From Linepithema humile (taxonomy: Eukaryota; Arthropoda; Insecta; Hymenoptera; Formicidae): a stretch of 64,000 bases of DNA. Positions 1-10,806 of this stretch are shown here, piece after piece. Location of the stretch: the NCBI RefSeq assembly GCF_040581485.1, contig NC_090133.1, forward strand, positions 19,344,001 through 19,408,000, given 5' to 3'. Under the pieces are notes generated by a model, which was given only the letters and a program-made list of their open reading frames with translations, was not told the origin of the DNA and did not search any database. The translations under genes were made by a program, and so were the position numbers. Position 1 is the stretch's first letter. Each line of letters begins with the position of its first letter.

Positions 1-1976
1 GCCAGGACGAGCATGAATTTGCTGTTTTGCTCGCCAGTGCGGTACAGAAACGCGTTCAGCATTGCTCGGAGATCCTCGGAGATGTGCTCGCTCGAACGCT
101 TCCTCAAAAACGCGTCCGCCTCGTCGATGAACAGCAGCAGTCCTTTCCGCGATGTATGCGCCCAGTCGAACACCTTGTGAACAGCGGTCACACCATCTCT
201 GCCCAGCGGCGCCAGGTCGCCGCCCGTGACGATCGCGTAGTCCATGCCGGAATGCTCCGCCAGCTTCTTGGCGAACATGGTTTTGCCGGTACCCGGCGGA
301 CCGTGCATCAGTATATTTCTGTACATGCCGCGATTGCGCTTCGTGTTTTTCGTAGCTATCGCGATGTCGCGCAGCCTCTCCTCGAGCTTCGGTGCCAGTA
401 CCACGCCCGATAGCGCGTCCGTCTGCTTGGTCTTTAATTGTTTCACCGCTTGAACCGGATGCCGGACAGTGTCGAAGAACGAGAATCTCGAGGTCTCCCG
501 CACCAACGATGGCTTCCCTAAGCGGGACTCGATGTAGCGCGCTGCCACGCTGGTCGAGCCCTTGGCAGTGTATATTCCGAAGGCAACGAGCGACAGACCA
601 CCCGCCGCCGCGAGGATCTTATCCCAGTCCTCCAGCAGAGCCTTGGCTCCCTTGCCTAATACTGAACCAGCGGTTCTGGAACATAGTAATGAATAAAATT
701 AAACTTACGATTATTACAAAAAGCACAATAGCTTGTCGATTGCTTACTGTATAGACTCTAAAACGGTAATCCTCTTTTCCATGGCTTTTAATCTAATTTG
801 TTCTAGATTGAGATCTTGGTTTTCTCTGTCAATCTTCGCTTTGGCTTTCAATTCCGCCTCCAATTTCCTCATTTCATTCTTGTGCCTAAGATCCATCTCA
901 TGCTCTATTGTAGCTTTTCTCATGGCTTCTTGCTTGGCTATTGACTCCTCTTGTCTTCTCAGATTCTCGTCGTTCATCTTTTGTTGCTGCATCAATTGAT
1001 CCTCATAACGTTTTCTAGCTAATTGATCTTGATATTGTGCCCTCATTTGATGCTGTTTGGTTTCTTCCTGAATGGTTTTCCTTCTCTCATCACCTTCCAC
1101 CCGTTTTTGCTCTGCTTTAAGCTGTTCAATGCTAGCTTCATATTTTTTCATTTCAGTTTGCAGTTCCACTTGCTTTGTGGTTTCCTGCAGTTTGGACAGG
1201 TCCAAAGCTTCTTTTGCATGCCCTACATTAAATACATATTTATTAATTCAGGAATGTTAAAAAATCATGTTAAAAATGCCAAAATTTTTGATATTCTTAG
1301 CAATAAGCAAACATAATATAAATCAATTTATAATATAATCCATTATAAAATTCTGAAATTAGTATGTTTTATTTAAAAAAATTAAATATTTTGTCATGTT
1401 TTTACAGAATTGGAGCAAAAGCGCAATATTAATTCAATTTATTACAATGATATTCATGCATATTTAAGAAAAGCGTTTAAATTTTGTTTAAAAAGAAAAT
1501 CTCAAACAATGTTACAAATAATAAACATTTGACAGACGAATATAGTAACATTGTCATCGACTTGTCAGCATCATTTACGAAGACCAACGTCTTCGGCATT
1601 CCCGAGAAATCTATATTCGCCGGATCAATCGATGAATTCTTCGCGTAAAGTTGCGTCATCACACACGCGGTGTTCTCTCGCATGCGCGTGTCCTAACCTC
1701 AAAACATACGTTTACGTAATTGTGCGTGCGGTTTCTCGTGGAAAGTGAGTGAAAAAATGGCATCGTACTGGATCGTTCGAGGTCCTTGGCGGCCGCGGCA
1801 GCTCGTTCTAGTGCGCCTGAATCGAATCTGTATGCATCCATTTGGGATCTGATGATTTTCGGCGGAGACTCATCGCCACCACCGCCGTCACCGCTACCAC
1901 CCGCCGCCGGCGGTTGTATAAATTGTGAAAAGTCTTGTGGTGGCTGCGAATTGCGGTAACCAAATAACCACGACAT
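1..1976 (-). CDS. ATAD3A: ATAD3 mitochondrial AAA+ ATPase, 5' three exons (C-terminus cut by window edge)
   Basis: Three exons join in frame: 1769-1976, 748-1222 and 1-675 (still open at the edge), giving residues 1-452; the family is usually about 600 aa. The start is the ATG at 1976, which opens MSWLFGY, the family's typical N-terminus. Residues 1-70 form the short proline/glycine-rich head, about 71-228 a long charged Lys/Glu/Gln coiled coil, and about 249-264 a membrane segment. The AAA+ module follows with Walker A GPPGTGKT at residues 353-360 (279-302) and Walker B LLLFIDEAD at 407-415. All introns are GT-AG. ATAD3 proteins are known to sit in the mitochondrial inner membrane, reach toward the outer membrane, and affect nucleoid organisation and lipid traffic. 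The Drosophila orthologue is belphegor. The gene is transcribed away from POM121. The missing part should contain the rest of the AAA+ domain, including the sensor regions. Confidence 0.97.
1477..1683 (-). other. Open frame inside ATAD3 intron 1, function unknown
   Basis: A 68-codon ATG-started frame lies in the 546-bp intron between ATAD3 exons 1 and 2, on the same strand. Its first 50 codons (about 1530-1683) are noticeably GC-richer than the AT-rich flanks and look mildly exon-like; the tail turns into low-complexity hydrophobic sequence. The spliced ATAD3 frame does not need it. It could be an alternative first exon, a remnant, or chance in a CpG-rich 5' region. I recognise no family. Confidence 0.15.
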
Positions 1977-2605
1977 TGCTTTTTACGATTTGGACAATGC
2001 CTTCGGAAAAAATTTACACTCGTACACTTCACGCGGTCTTTCTCACGCGAGTCTTAGAACTTGTCACGTGTGATCAGAAATCGTACTCGCCATTGCGGCG
2101 AATCCGTGATGTGGTGGGGCACGGCCTATGATTAATTAAATGCAGATGACTAAGTGCAACTATGAATTGGTCTGCATTCATGCATGCACTTTTGAAATAA
2201 ATGTACCTAGCAATTCTTTCGTCTTTTAGTGTTTTCGACTAAATGGATTTTGATCAACCTAAAGTTGATTAATGACGTCATTGTATTGTCTCCGCCAATA
2301 AAAAACTTGAATTTATAGTAAAATAGTAATTAATTGATCTGGGAAGGATCATAATTCGTTCAGTCAAAAACGCTGTATGAGTGTGCACCTTTATGCCTGA
2401 AGTGCGAAGCCTTTGAATTGAGCGTATTGTTGCGTATCTAAATATTCGTGTATTATGACTATTATAAAAGATCAAAATTATTTTTTTTTTTTATATTCTT
2501 GTTCTTTTTTTTAAGTACTATTTATACACTCTACTTCTGCTTTTGATAGAAAGTATGTTTTTTTCTCCAATATTTTATTATTTGGAAGGAAAAAGATTGC
2601 AGTCG

Positions 2606-2640
2606 ACCAATCAGTGACCGCAGTATCGATATATATCGAT
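2606..2640 (+). promoter_or_regulatory. CCAAT box plus DRE-like palindrome upstream of POM121
   Basis: CCAATCAG begins at about 2608. It is followed by TATCGATA at 2624-2631, inside a 16-bp perfect palindrome ATCGATATATATCGAT at 2625-2640. TATCGATA is the core DREF-binding DRE of Drosophila housekeeping promoters. The pair lies about 90-120 bp ahead of the POM121 start codon. Functional use in this species is inferred. Confidence 0.4.
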
Positions 2641-2695
2641 GACCTCATCGCTCGCGGCAATTCCGGCGGCTGCGGTGAGTGTGCTCTTTTTAAAC

Positions 2696-2716
2696 ATGGG
2701 GAGGTTACTTTTTTGA
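2696..2716 (+). promoter_or_regulatory. Six-codon upstream ORF in the POM121 leader
   Basis: An ATG at 2696 opens a six-codon frame closed by TGA at 2714-2716, 9 nt before the POM121 start at 2726. If transcription starts upstream of 2696, scanning ribosomes meet this uORF first and it could dampen translation. The leader's true 5' end is unknown. Confidence 0.35.
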
Positions 2717-2725
2717 GATAATACT

Positions 2726-5700
2726 ATGTGGGATTTCGGCAACCGCGGTTCCGTGGTGTTGATAAGTGTGACGTGTGGATGCGTGCTGATCTACAACGCC
2801 TGGGGCGCGATCCTAGCACTAGCGTCGACGTTGTTTCTGGTGGTATATGTATGCTACTCGTTGCTCGTGAACGATAGCCTAGTGTCGCCCAACGCGTATC
2901 ACGTACTCGGTTACCTACGTGAGGCAGTTCGGGAACTCGGCGCGGCGCTACACATTGCGTACAGCTACGGTGTCGGATACGTGCGTAAGATCTGGCATAG
3001 TGTGAGACGTTGTTACCGCGAGCGTTTTCCATTCAGGATGGATAGGCGACGCGCGAGCAATTATCAGCTCAGCAGCGATTCGTACGCTGCCGCGGGTAAC
3101 GCCATGTTCAAGCGCAAGGACTCGTCGCCGTCGTCGTCGTCGTTATCCAGGTTGGACTCGATCGATCAACTAAGCCCGATCCCGCGTGTTCCGTACCGTT
3201 CGCGCGAAACACACGCGATGGACAGTAGAATTTATGCTGGCGATCACAATCGCTCACCGTACCGACAGCAGCTCATATACGGCAAGCACACGTCCACACC
3301 AGTGTTGAGACTTTCTGACCAGGAGGAGGACTCTAGGAATGGAGATGCACTGATTTCACAATCGCGCGAAATGCATACTAATAAGATCACCACATATGCT
3401 CAGAATCACACATTAAGCCGTGGTGAGAATGTCACACTGTTTAGCCCTAAAGGTTCTCCATGGGGTACGAGTATTAGTCCCAAGATACGTCCCAGGCCTG
3501 CAGGTGTCAAAACAGTTCAGACAGTTGCTGGACCATTGTTAGCATCGACAAGATATAATATCGATCCAAAGTATGTACATAGATTTGATTTAACTACATT
3601 GATACTATTTCTTATATATATATATAATGCTACTTTTGTTATTTTTATAAATAATTATAATTAGACGTAAATAATATTCTCAATATTTATATATCTTGTT
3701 CTGTTTCTTAAATATAGGGTACTCACAGATGTATCATCACCAGGCCTTACAACAAGGCTAACCAAATATGCTACGATAGCAAAAAGTAAATTAACTCATC
3801 AGTCTCAGTATAGCACTGGGCAATTTCCAAAAGTTAATATTCACGCTAATCCAATACCTCTGTTAAATGCAAAGTTGAGAAAGATGAGAATGCCTGTGAC
3901 AGTTAGAGTGGCACCGCCAGATGTGGCAAAGTATTCTCCGCCAGAAAGACAAAAAGTTCTGTCCAATATTTGTCATGTGGAGAACAAATCACCTACCAGC
4001 GTTGTTCAAGTTTTAAGAGAGATATCATTGAAACGGCATGCATCGATGGAGGATGTTAGTTTTGATGTTGCTAAGAAGCAAAAAACGGATGGCTTTTTTA
4101 ACGAAGAAAGAGAAATGATAATAGAAGAAAACAAACAAAAACGAAGTAGGGACGAGTCGTCTAAATCAGATGAGGATCTTTCTCCTTTAAGCAAATCTCT
4201 CAGACCAGCCAAACGTACGAAAACCCGATCTTGTTACGATATCTTAAACTCGCTGAGTTCCAGCATTAATGTTCCTGTTGGTATTAAAAGAAAAGCAGGT
4301 GAGTATTACTTAAAAAAATTTCTTAATGCATTAATTTTAACCTAACTTTTATTTTATTTCCACAGCTGATTTCTCACGTTGTGGGACACCCGACTTTGAA
4401 AAGCATTTCAAATCTCTGGAAACTGCACAGTCCTCTCCTACTATGCCAAAATCTCAGAACTTAGATACAAATCATAGTAAACCAGAACTTAAAGAAATAT
4501 ATTCTAGAAGTCCTGAAGCAGTAAATAAGAGGCCGGAAGACTTTCCTTTAGTGAAGGGAATATTGAAATCTAGCAGGGAAACCAAGTTGAATAAAGCAGC
4601 GTCTATAATCCATAAAACTGTAAAAACTATTACCAAAATTGATAACAAACCTAACGTATCGACAAAACCTGTAAATTTGACAGATAAACTATTTATGAGA
4701 GCTGAACCCGAACGGAATGAACAGTTAAAGTTGCTCGTGGAAGAACCAGGTAACATAAAAGCTAAGTTTGCAACGAACAACGTAGAAGAGATAAAGAGGG
4801 ATGACATACGGAATATGAGGCAAACTAGTATGAAGGCAAGGCTTCAAAGTATGTTTGATGCAATATCAGGAAAAGGTAAATATAACTTCTCTTTCTCTGA
4901 CGAAGATAAAAAAACGCTTCTTTTTCTCTAAACATCATAAATGACTCAATTTCGCTAATTCTTATTTACGCTTTTAGGAGAGAACAAAATCAATCCGGAC
5001 GTTGTGATTCAAGCGGACGAGGTTAATGCAGTGACGCCTCCGGTTACGTGTCCGGTTACGTGTCCGGTTACTTGCGCGACTCTGAATTCCTCGACGACGA
5101 CGACTAACGTTGTTACTACACCGCTCTCCACTGCGGCTGTTGTACCGCAAGGTTTCTCTTCATCATCGAAATCAGATATAAAAGCCGATGCGAAACCAAC
5201 TGCAACCTTCAGCTTACCGAACGTCGTATCACCGACACAAACAAGCGTTCCAGCAACAACCACTCTTGAGATAAGAGCAACAAACTCGACCGCTGCAACA
5301 AGCGATCAAACGAAAGTCGTGTCGACTGCATCTGTAATTGCAAGCACAGGATTTTTACAAAAAACCCAAGTATCTTCGACTATCCCGAGTGCGGTGCCGA
5401 CTTTTACTTTCGGTCATGAAAAATCAGTCGCGAAAACGGCAACTGTGACGTCGAGCAGTTTATTGCCAAGCTATAGCACCAGTGTATCCAGCACCAGTAG
5501 TACGTTTGTGTCAGTTGCCGCTACTACCACGCCAGCTTCATCAACGTCTACTAATTTCCTAACGCCAATCAATAAAACGCCATCAGGTTTGACGTTCACG
5601 CCTATAAGTTCTAGCATCGCATTAGGCGCGAAAGTCGGGATGAATAACGTTGTTGCCACAAGTGCGATCGCTAGTTCATCCATCACAGCGAATACTCAGG

Positions 5701-8076
5701 CCAGTCCTATCTTCGCTTTCGGTGGCAGTAAACTCTCCCCCGCCACATCAATTCAAACTTCGGCGTCGAGTTTGCTGCCTCAAACCACCGGGACGACATT
5801 ATTAGTTACAACTACCACACCTACCACACAACTACCACAACTACACGCAACCACCACAGCTAGCATCGCCGGTTTTAATAGCGTTGCAAACAGCAGAGCA
5901 TCGAGCACCGTCGCGACGACGATATCTGCCGCCCCATCTTTGTTCACTTTTGGAAACAACAGTACCACTTTGCAGCCTCCAAAATCGGATACGTTCGTAT
6001 TCGGCCAGTCCAGTGCCGCTCCAAAAGAAACAAATACTTTCGGAAGCCCTTTGAATGCTCAGACGACGTCGTTACCGCAAGTTACGACTAAATCGTTCAA
6101 TTTCACGTCTAACACTTTGGCGCCGACCAGTAGCTCATTTACAGCTAGCATTGCCGGTTTCAATAGCGTTGCGAACAACAACGCTACATCGAGCAGCGTC
6201 GCGACGACAGCATCAACCGCCCCATCTTTGTTTACTTTTGGAAGCAACAATACCACCTTGCAACCTCCAAAGTCGGATACTTTCATATTCAGCCAGTCCA
6301 GTAGCGCTCAAAAAGAAACAAATACTTTCGGAAACCCTCCGAGCAGTCAGGTGACGCAGCCGTTGCCGCAAGTTACGACTAAATCGTTTAATTTCACGTC
6401 TAACACTTTGGCGCCGACTAGTAGTTCATTTACATCGACAAATAGCGCGTTTACTGCCACGACCACTGCAACACCGGCGTTTGGATCGTCGAGTGCACCT
6501 GCGTTTCCGCTGGGTGCGTCCACTACTTCTTCAACGTCGTCGATCAGCAAACCTGTGTTCGTCTTTGGCGCTTCCAGCACTCCAAGTACAGCATCTACGC
6601 CTATAGCCCTACCAGCTGCAACTGCTTCCAATACAACCGGCTTTGGCACGACAAGCAATACTGCGGTCCCTATATTCGGAGCAACCACCACTGCCGCTAT
6701 CCCGCAGTTCGGCGCAACCATTACTACTGCTCCGCAATTCGGCACATCCACTACATCTATTTTCGCCACTACGTCGGGCACAACGACAACGACTGCAAAC
6801 ATCTTCGGCACGACCAGCCAGCCGCTTTTCGGAGCCACAACGGTGCCACCGGGAACCGCCGGTGTGTTCAGCCCGAAGACCACCGCGCCCTCGATCTTCG
6901 CGCAGACGACCAGCGTCGTGGCCACGTCGAACAACACGGTCAGTCCCGGTCTGTTCTCCAACGCCAGCGTCACTTCGACTTCGACGACCGCGTCGGCTTC
7001 GGTGTTTGGCAGCGGCTCGCCGATGTTCGGACAAACAAAGCCCCCGACATCCTTTGGAGCGGGTGCAGCGGGTGCAGCGGGTGCAGCGGGTATCATGTTC
7101 GGCGGCACGACGACATCGTTATTCGGCTCGAACACGCAAACCACGACCGCGCCGACGTTCGGGAACACATCCACCAATACCGTCGCTCCCGTCGGTTTCG
7201 ACACCGCGAGCGACGCGACGACCGTATTCGGATCACCAAGCGCAGGAACGGTGACGAACGTGCAGACCACACCAGCTTTCAGCGCTACGACCGGTATATT
7301 CGGTTCGGCGGATAACAACGCATCGTCGGTGCCTATATTTGGAGCGAACACTACGCCGTCTACTGGAGCGTTTGGTGCCACCCCGGCGACGAATACCTTT
7401 GGCACACCAAACCTCGCGTTCGGCTCTGCGACAAGCGGCAACAACACATTCGGCGATAATAAATCTCCATTCGGTGCACCGCCCGTGAGTACGACGGGTT
7501 TCGGCACACCTAGCACATCCATTTCCTCTTTCGGAGCTTCTAACGCTAATAACTCAAGCAATAGCACGAGTAATATGTTCGTCTTTGGAAGTAATCAGAA
7601 AGATGGGCAACAGAACCCGACGTTTTCCTTCGGATCCAATTTCAGCGCTGGAAGCAATAATCCTACGACCGTACCATCCACTTCTTTCCAATTTGGATCC
7701 CCATCTTCCAAACCAGGTAATTACTCTAAATTTAAATCTTTAATATTAATGCAATTTTAATTATAAAATAGATTACGCTGTGCCACAAATTAATTCAGAA
7801 TACACTAAAATTATGCATTTCTATGAAACCTTATTACCGACTATGGCTTGTCTTTCTCTTCAAATTATTCTGGCTCAATTTATGCAACATTATTTTATAC
7901 TTTCAGCACCGGCTGGGTTTAATTTTGCTACTCCATTATCATCCGCAACTCCTACTCTCAATTTCGGAACCACGAACATGCCGACTTTCAATCCTTCGAC
8001 GCCTGGCATGTTCAGCATCGGTAGCGGCTCCACGGCGCCGCGATCTAGATCAATTCGTATGCGGAAACCAAGATGA
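2726..8076 (+). CDS. POM121: POM121-like nuclear envelope pore membrane nucleoporin
   Basis: Five exons (2726-3570, 3718-4298, 4366-4875, 4978-7716, 7907-8076) join through GT-AG introns with matching phases to give 1614 aa ending at TGA 8074-8076. Residues about 9-48 are hydrophobic and would anchor the protein in the pore membrane. A basic Ser-rich region follows. Residues 341-350 read PVTVRVAPPD, which nearly matches the conserved block of vertebrate POM121 (PVTVRIAPPD as I recall it), followed by a Lys/Arg-rich nuclear-localisation-like stretch (about 393-475). From about residue 790 to the end the chain is Ser/Thr/Ala-rich with dozens of FG dipeptides, and it ends in a short Arg/Lys-rich tail. 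POM121 is known to anchor pore scaffold nucleoporins and help pores assemble. Odd points are a 95-aa internal duplication (5859-6428), a Cys-Pro-Val-Thr repeat near 5037-5075 and an Ala/Gly repeat near 7066-7092. A polyadenylation signal lies 142 bp past the stop. Assignment is strong from architecture plus motif. Confidence 0.9.
5859..6428 (+). repeat. Tandem 285-bp (95-aa) duplication inside the POM121 FG region
   Basis: Two adjacent in-frame copies, 5859-6143 and 6144-about 6428, both begin with Ala-Ser-Ile-Ala-Gly-Phe-Asn and carry APSLFTFG, LQPPKSDTF, QVTTKSFNFTSNTL and APTSSSFT in the same order. The copies are diverged at the nucleotide level, so the duplication is not recent. The second copy has lost one FG (FGQSS to FSQSS). 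Confidence 0.9.
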
Positions 8077-8250
8077 TGGAGAATGTAAATGCCGCCCATT
8101 TCGAGTGCAACTTTGGAGTGGAAATACATTCGGAGTGTTTATTTAATACATAGCTTCTCGAATGTAAGAGATACAATCGATGTGTATGCCGCATTCGATA
8201 GTTAATACGTTTGGTAAAATAAAATTATATGACTATTGATTATATATAAA
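8077..8250 (+). terminator. POM121 3' UTR with AATAAA at 8218-8223
   Basis: The first AATAAA after the POM121 stop is at 8218-8223, in an AT-rich context. Cleavage would be expected about 10-30 nt later, just before the palindrome that starts at 8251. Confidence 0.55.
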
Positions 8251-8369
8251 GTCTGTTCTTTATAGCTGAACTGGCTGCACTAGTTCAGAGTTTATCTTTT
8301 TCCCTCCATAATGGAAGGAGAAAGATAAACTCCGAATTAGTGCAGCCAGTTCAGCTATAAAGAACAGAC
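8251..8369. repeat. 119-bp near-perfect palindrome (fold-back element)
   Basis: The left arm begins GTCTGTTCTTTATAGCTGAA and the right arm ends with its reverse complement. The two 59-nt arms pair over their whole length with about four mismatches and meet at an almost loop-free centre near 8310. No clear flanking target duplication is visible. It could be a small fold-back transposon or a recent inverted duplication. RNA from either strand would form a long hairpin. Confidence 0.9.
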
Positions 8370-10620
8370 CTATTGCGAGGATAAGTAACAAGCGATTTGC
8401 TACCCGTGTTTTTAAAATACAGTTTGCGCTGACGGTTGCTAAGTTTACCCTGTATGAATAGGTATATATATATATTATGCTGTATAGGGTATTTCATTGA
8501 ATTATCCTGAAATATCTCTGTTGTTTTTTATGATACAGAAAAATAAATAGAAGTTCTTTTTAAGGAAACATATTACGGTTAAAGTTTTTAAACTGTATTT
8601 TAACTATAATTTTCACATTTCAAGGTTGTCTCTTTTTCAACTAGAATCGTGTAATTTCAGTTACATCGATTTTTCTAGTCACTTTGCATTTAAAATTTAA
8701 AAAAATGATGACTTTGATCTTAAAAATTATAATTAATCTAGAAAAATTTAATTCTTTATAATATTTAATCATAATATCGTTGAATTGAATACCTTTTCTT
8801 TTTATTTTTCTGCATCATCAAAAACAACCGAAATATCGCAGATGGTTAAGTTAGGTGAAACAATTTACATATATGGCTACGTTTTGTCTATTAATGTTTT
8901 AGCTCATTCTAATCGTTAGAAATGATATAAATCTTGCAAAAGATGCTTCAAATTCACGCAACAACTCTTATTCACGGAGCTTTCGGCATTGCGCAATATA
9001 ACGCAACGCGTGATTCAGAAACCCACCAGTGCAGTTCATTGTATATTTGTAATTAACCGAGATAATGAAACTACAAGAGCACACATACTCCATAGATAAT
9101 TTTTAAATCTACTTAATTTATGAAAATATGTGTTGCGCTTTTCTTTTCATACGTGGTCATACTTGTTTCATCTATGTTGAAGTTTACACAACACAGACGC
9201 TGTACTTTTTTCTCATTACATGACACTCAATAATTGATACGTAACTCATGCAACAGACGGATATTCTTATTATCATTGTGTATCACTTATCATGTTGCGG
9301 GCATAACATTGTTCTTTATTATTAAGAAGTTTCCTATCATTGCGCAAATTATGCATATCGAGATATCTCTGTAAAATACAAATTGTGATTTAAATGACAG
9401 AAATATGTTTGTTATAAATCGATATAAGTACATGCTCTGCCTTTTCATACTTCGGTTACGATTAAACGAGTGAAACTCGTGTGTAAATGTTCTTCCACTT
9501 ACGTAACAAAATGTAATACGGTAATATTTAAACTGAAGTTCAACGAATAAGGGAAGTGTGTATGTTGTGATATACGTCTCGAATTGTGGAAATTTTTGTA
9601 CAAAATTAGAACAAAATATAAGCTGTATTTATCATTTATGATGAATATTGATTCAATAATGATTATATATTAACCCGTTATTTTTGCGTTTTATCTCGAT
9701 CCAATGATGTATTTTTCACACGTGGAGATCATATTCTACATCATGATTGACTGTACTGTTATTGTTTTTCTTTTTCAGTATACATATAGATATGATGTGT
9801 GTTCTTACACATTAGTGAAAAGCAGGCAAATATATTATTCACTGCATAAACAGTAAAAGCGTTTGATTATTGTAGCTCTTAAAACTTATTAATTTTGAAA
9901 GTTTTTTGTCATTTATCAAAAGAGAAATCTGGCCTATTCATTTTTTTCGAGTTACTCATACAAGGAAATCATCTAAATGTGTTTTTAATAGCATATGACA
10001 CGAAGCATTGAAATTATTATCTTATTAACACATTAATTGCATTCAACATGTTGGAGCAAGTAATATATTCTCATACAGAATTATGATGAACGTTATTAAA
10101 GTCTTCTCTCGATTTCTACAAAAAATACTGATTGCTTCTGTATGTTTATTCCAAGTTTGAATGTTTCTTTGTTTAGTGTACTGATATATTTTTATTGTAT
10201 TGCATGTTAATGTGTATTGCATTTTAAACATTTCCTGCATTTTTTTCTATTTTCTAAAATTCTGAAATATTTCAAGGTCAATTCTCTTTTATTGTCCATT
10301 TTAAAAAAATACATATTCTCTGATGAATTTGTGTCCGCTGTTTAGACAGCATATCGCGAAGGCGGTAACATTTCTTCCAATTTTAAGACAGAAAGTTTCC
10401 ATTTTTCCATTATCCAAGTTGGACAATGCATATTTCAAAGGTCAACTTTGAAGAGTCTTCGAAAATTCGTTGGAACTAGGAATGGAAAGACCGGTGTAAC
10501 GTGGTTATGGTATGCTCTCACGGCTGAGCAGCATGGCAAAGCACGCATGCGTACAATCCGGTATGATCTTCGGCGATATTCGACACTGATCGTGTATTTC
10601 CGTGAAAATTTGGAGTGCGC
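8370..10620. other. AT-rich intergenic region between POM121 and yps
   Basis: No supported gene. The sequence is AT-rich with many stops in all frames and scattered short A/T runs. The 65-codon frame at 10043-10240 (minus) is low-complexity. The last 200 bp become GC-richer toward the yps promoter. Confidence 0.7.
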
Positions 10621-10806
10621 GATTGGCTGATACAACACCTGACCGTAGGAGGGTGGCGAATCAGCGCGCACGTTACACTGGGCATGATGTTTGCTCGGTC
10701 GCTTGGAAGCGAGCATCAGTAGGGATCTAACATCACGACCCATCACGACTAAAAAGCAAGGAAGAGAAAGCTTCGCCAGCCGTTTAACAGCTAGGCTTTT
10801 ACCACC
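10621..10806 (+). promoter_or_regulatory. yps proximal promoter / 5' leader with inverted CCAAT
   Basis: GATTGGCTGA at 10621-10630 contains an inverted CCAAT core (ATTGG), the same core as the classical Y-box. It lies about 180 bp upstream of the start codon in a GC-rich, CpG-containing stretch. The start codon context ACCACCATGG (10801-10810) is an optimal Kozak sequence. No TATA box is evident. Confidence 0.45.

Larger units (their letters stand above)
1977..2725. promoter_or_regulatory. Divergent ATAD3 / POM121 upstream region
   Basis: The two start codons face away from each other across 749 bp, so this stretch must hold both promoters and 5' UTRs. The ATAD3 side is GC-rich and carries a canonical E-box CACGTG at 2065-2070, about 90 bp upstream of the ATAD3 start codon. 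The middle (2150-2580) is AT-rich with no gene. The POM121 side carries a CCAAT box and a DRE-like motif, listed separately. No transcription start can be fixed from sequence alone. Confidence 0.55.

Noticed and set aside
5037..5075. Short regular direct repeats that could suggest a CRISPR-like array
   Set aside because: They are 12-bp coding repeats (Cys-Pro-Val-Thr) inside POM121 without spacers; the genome is eukaryotic.
6347..7567. 406-codon minus-strand frame opposite POM121
   Set aside because: It is antisense to the repetitive Thr/Ala/FG coding exon, whose codon bias suppresses stops on the other strand; its Val/Pro/Asn-rich product has no domain.
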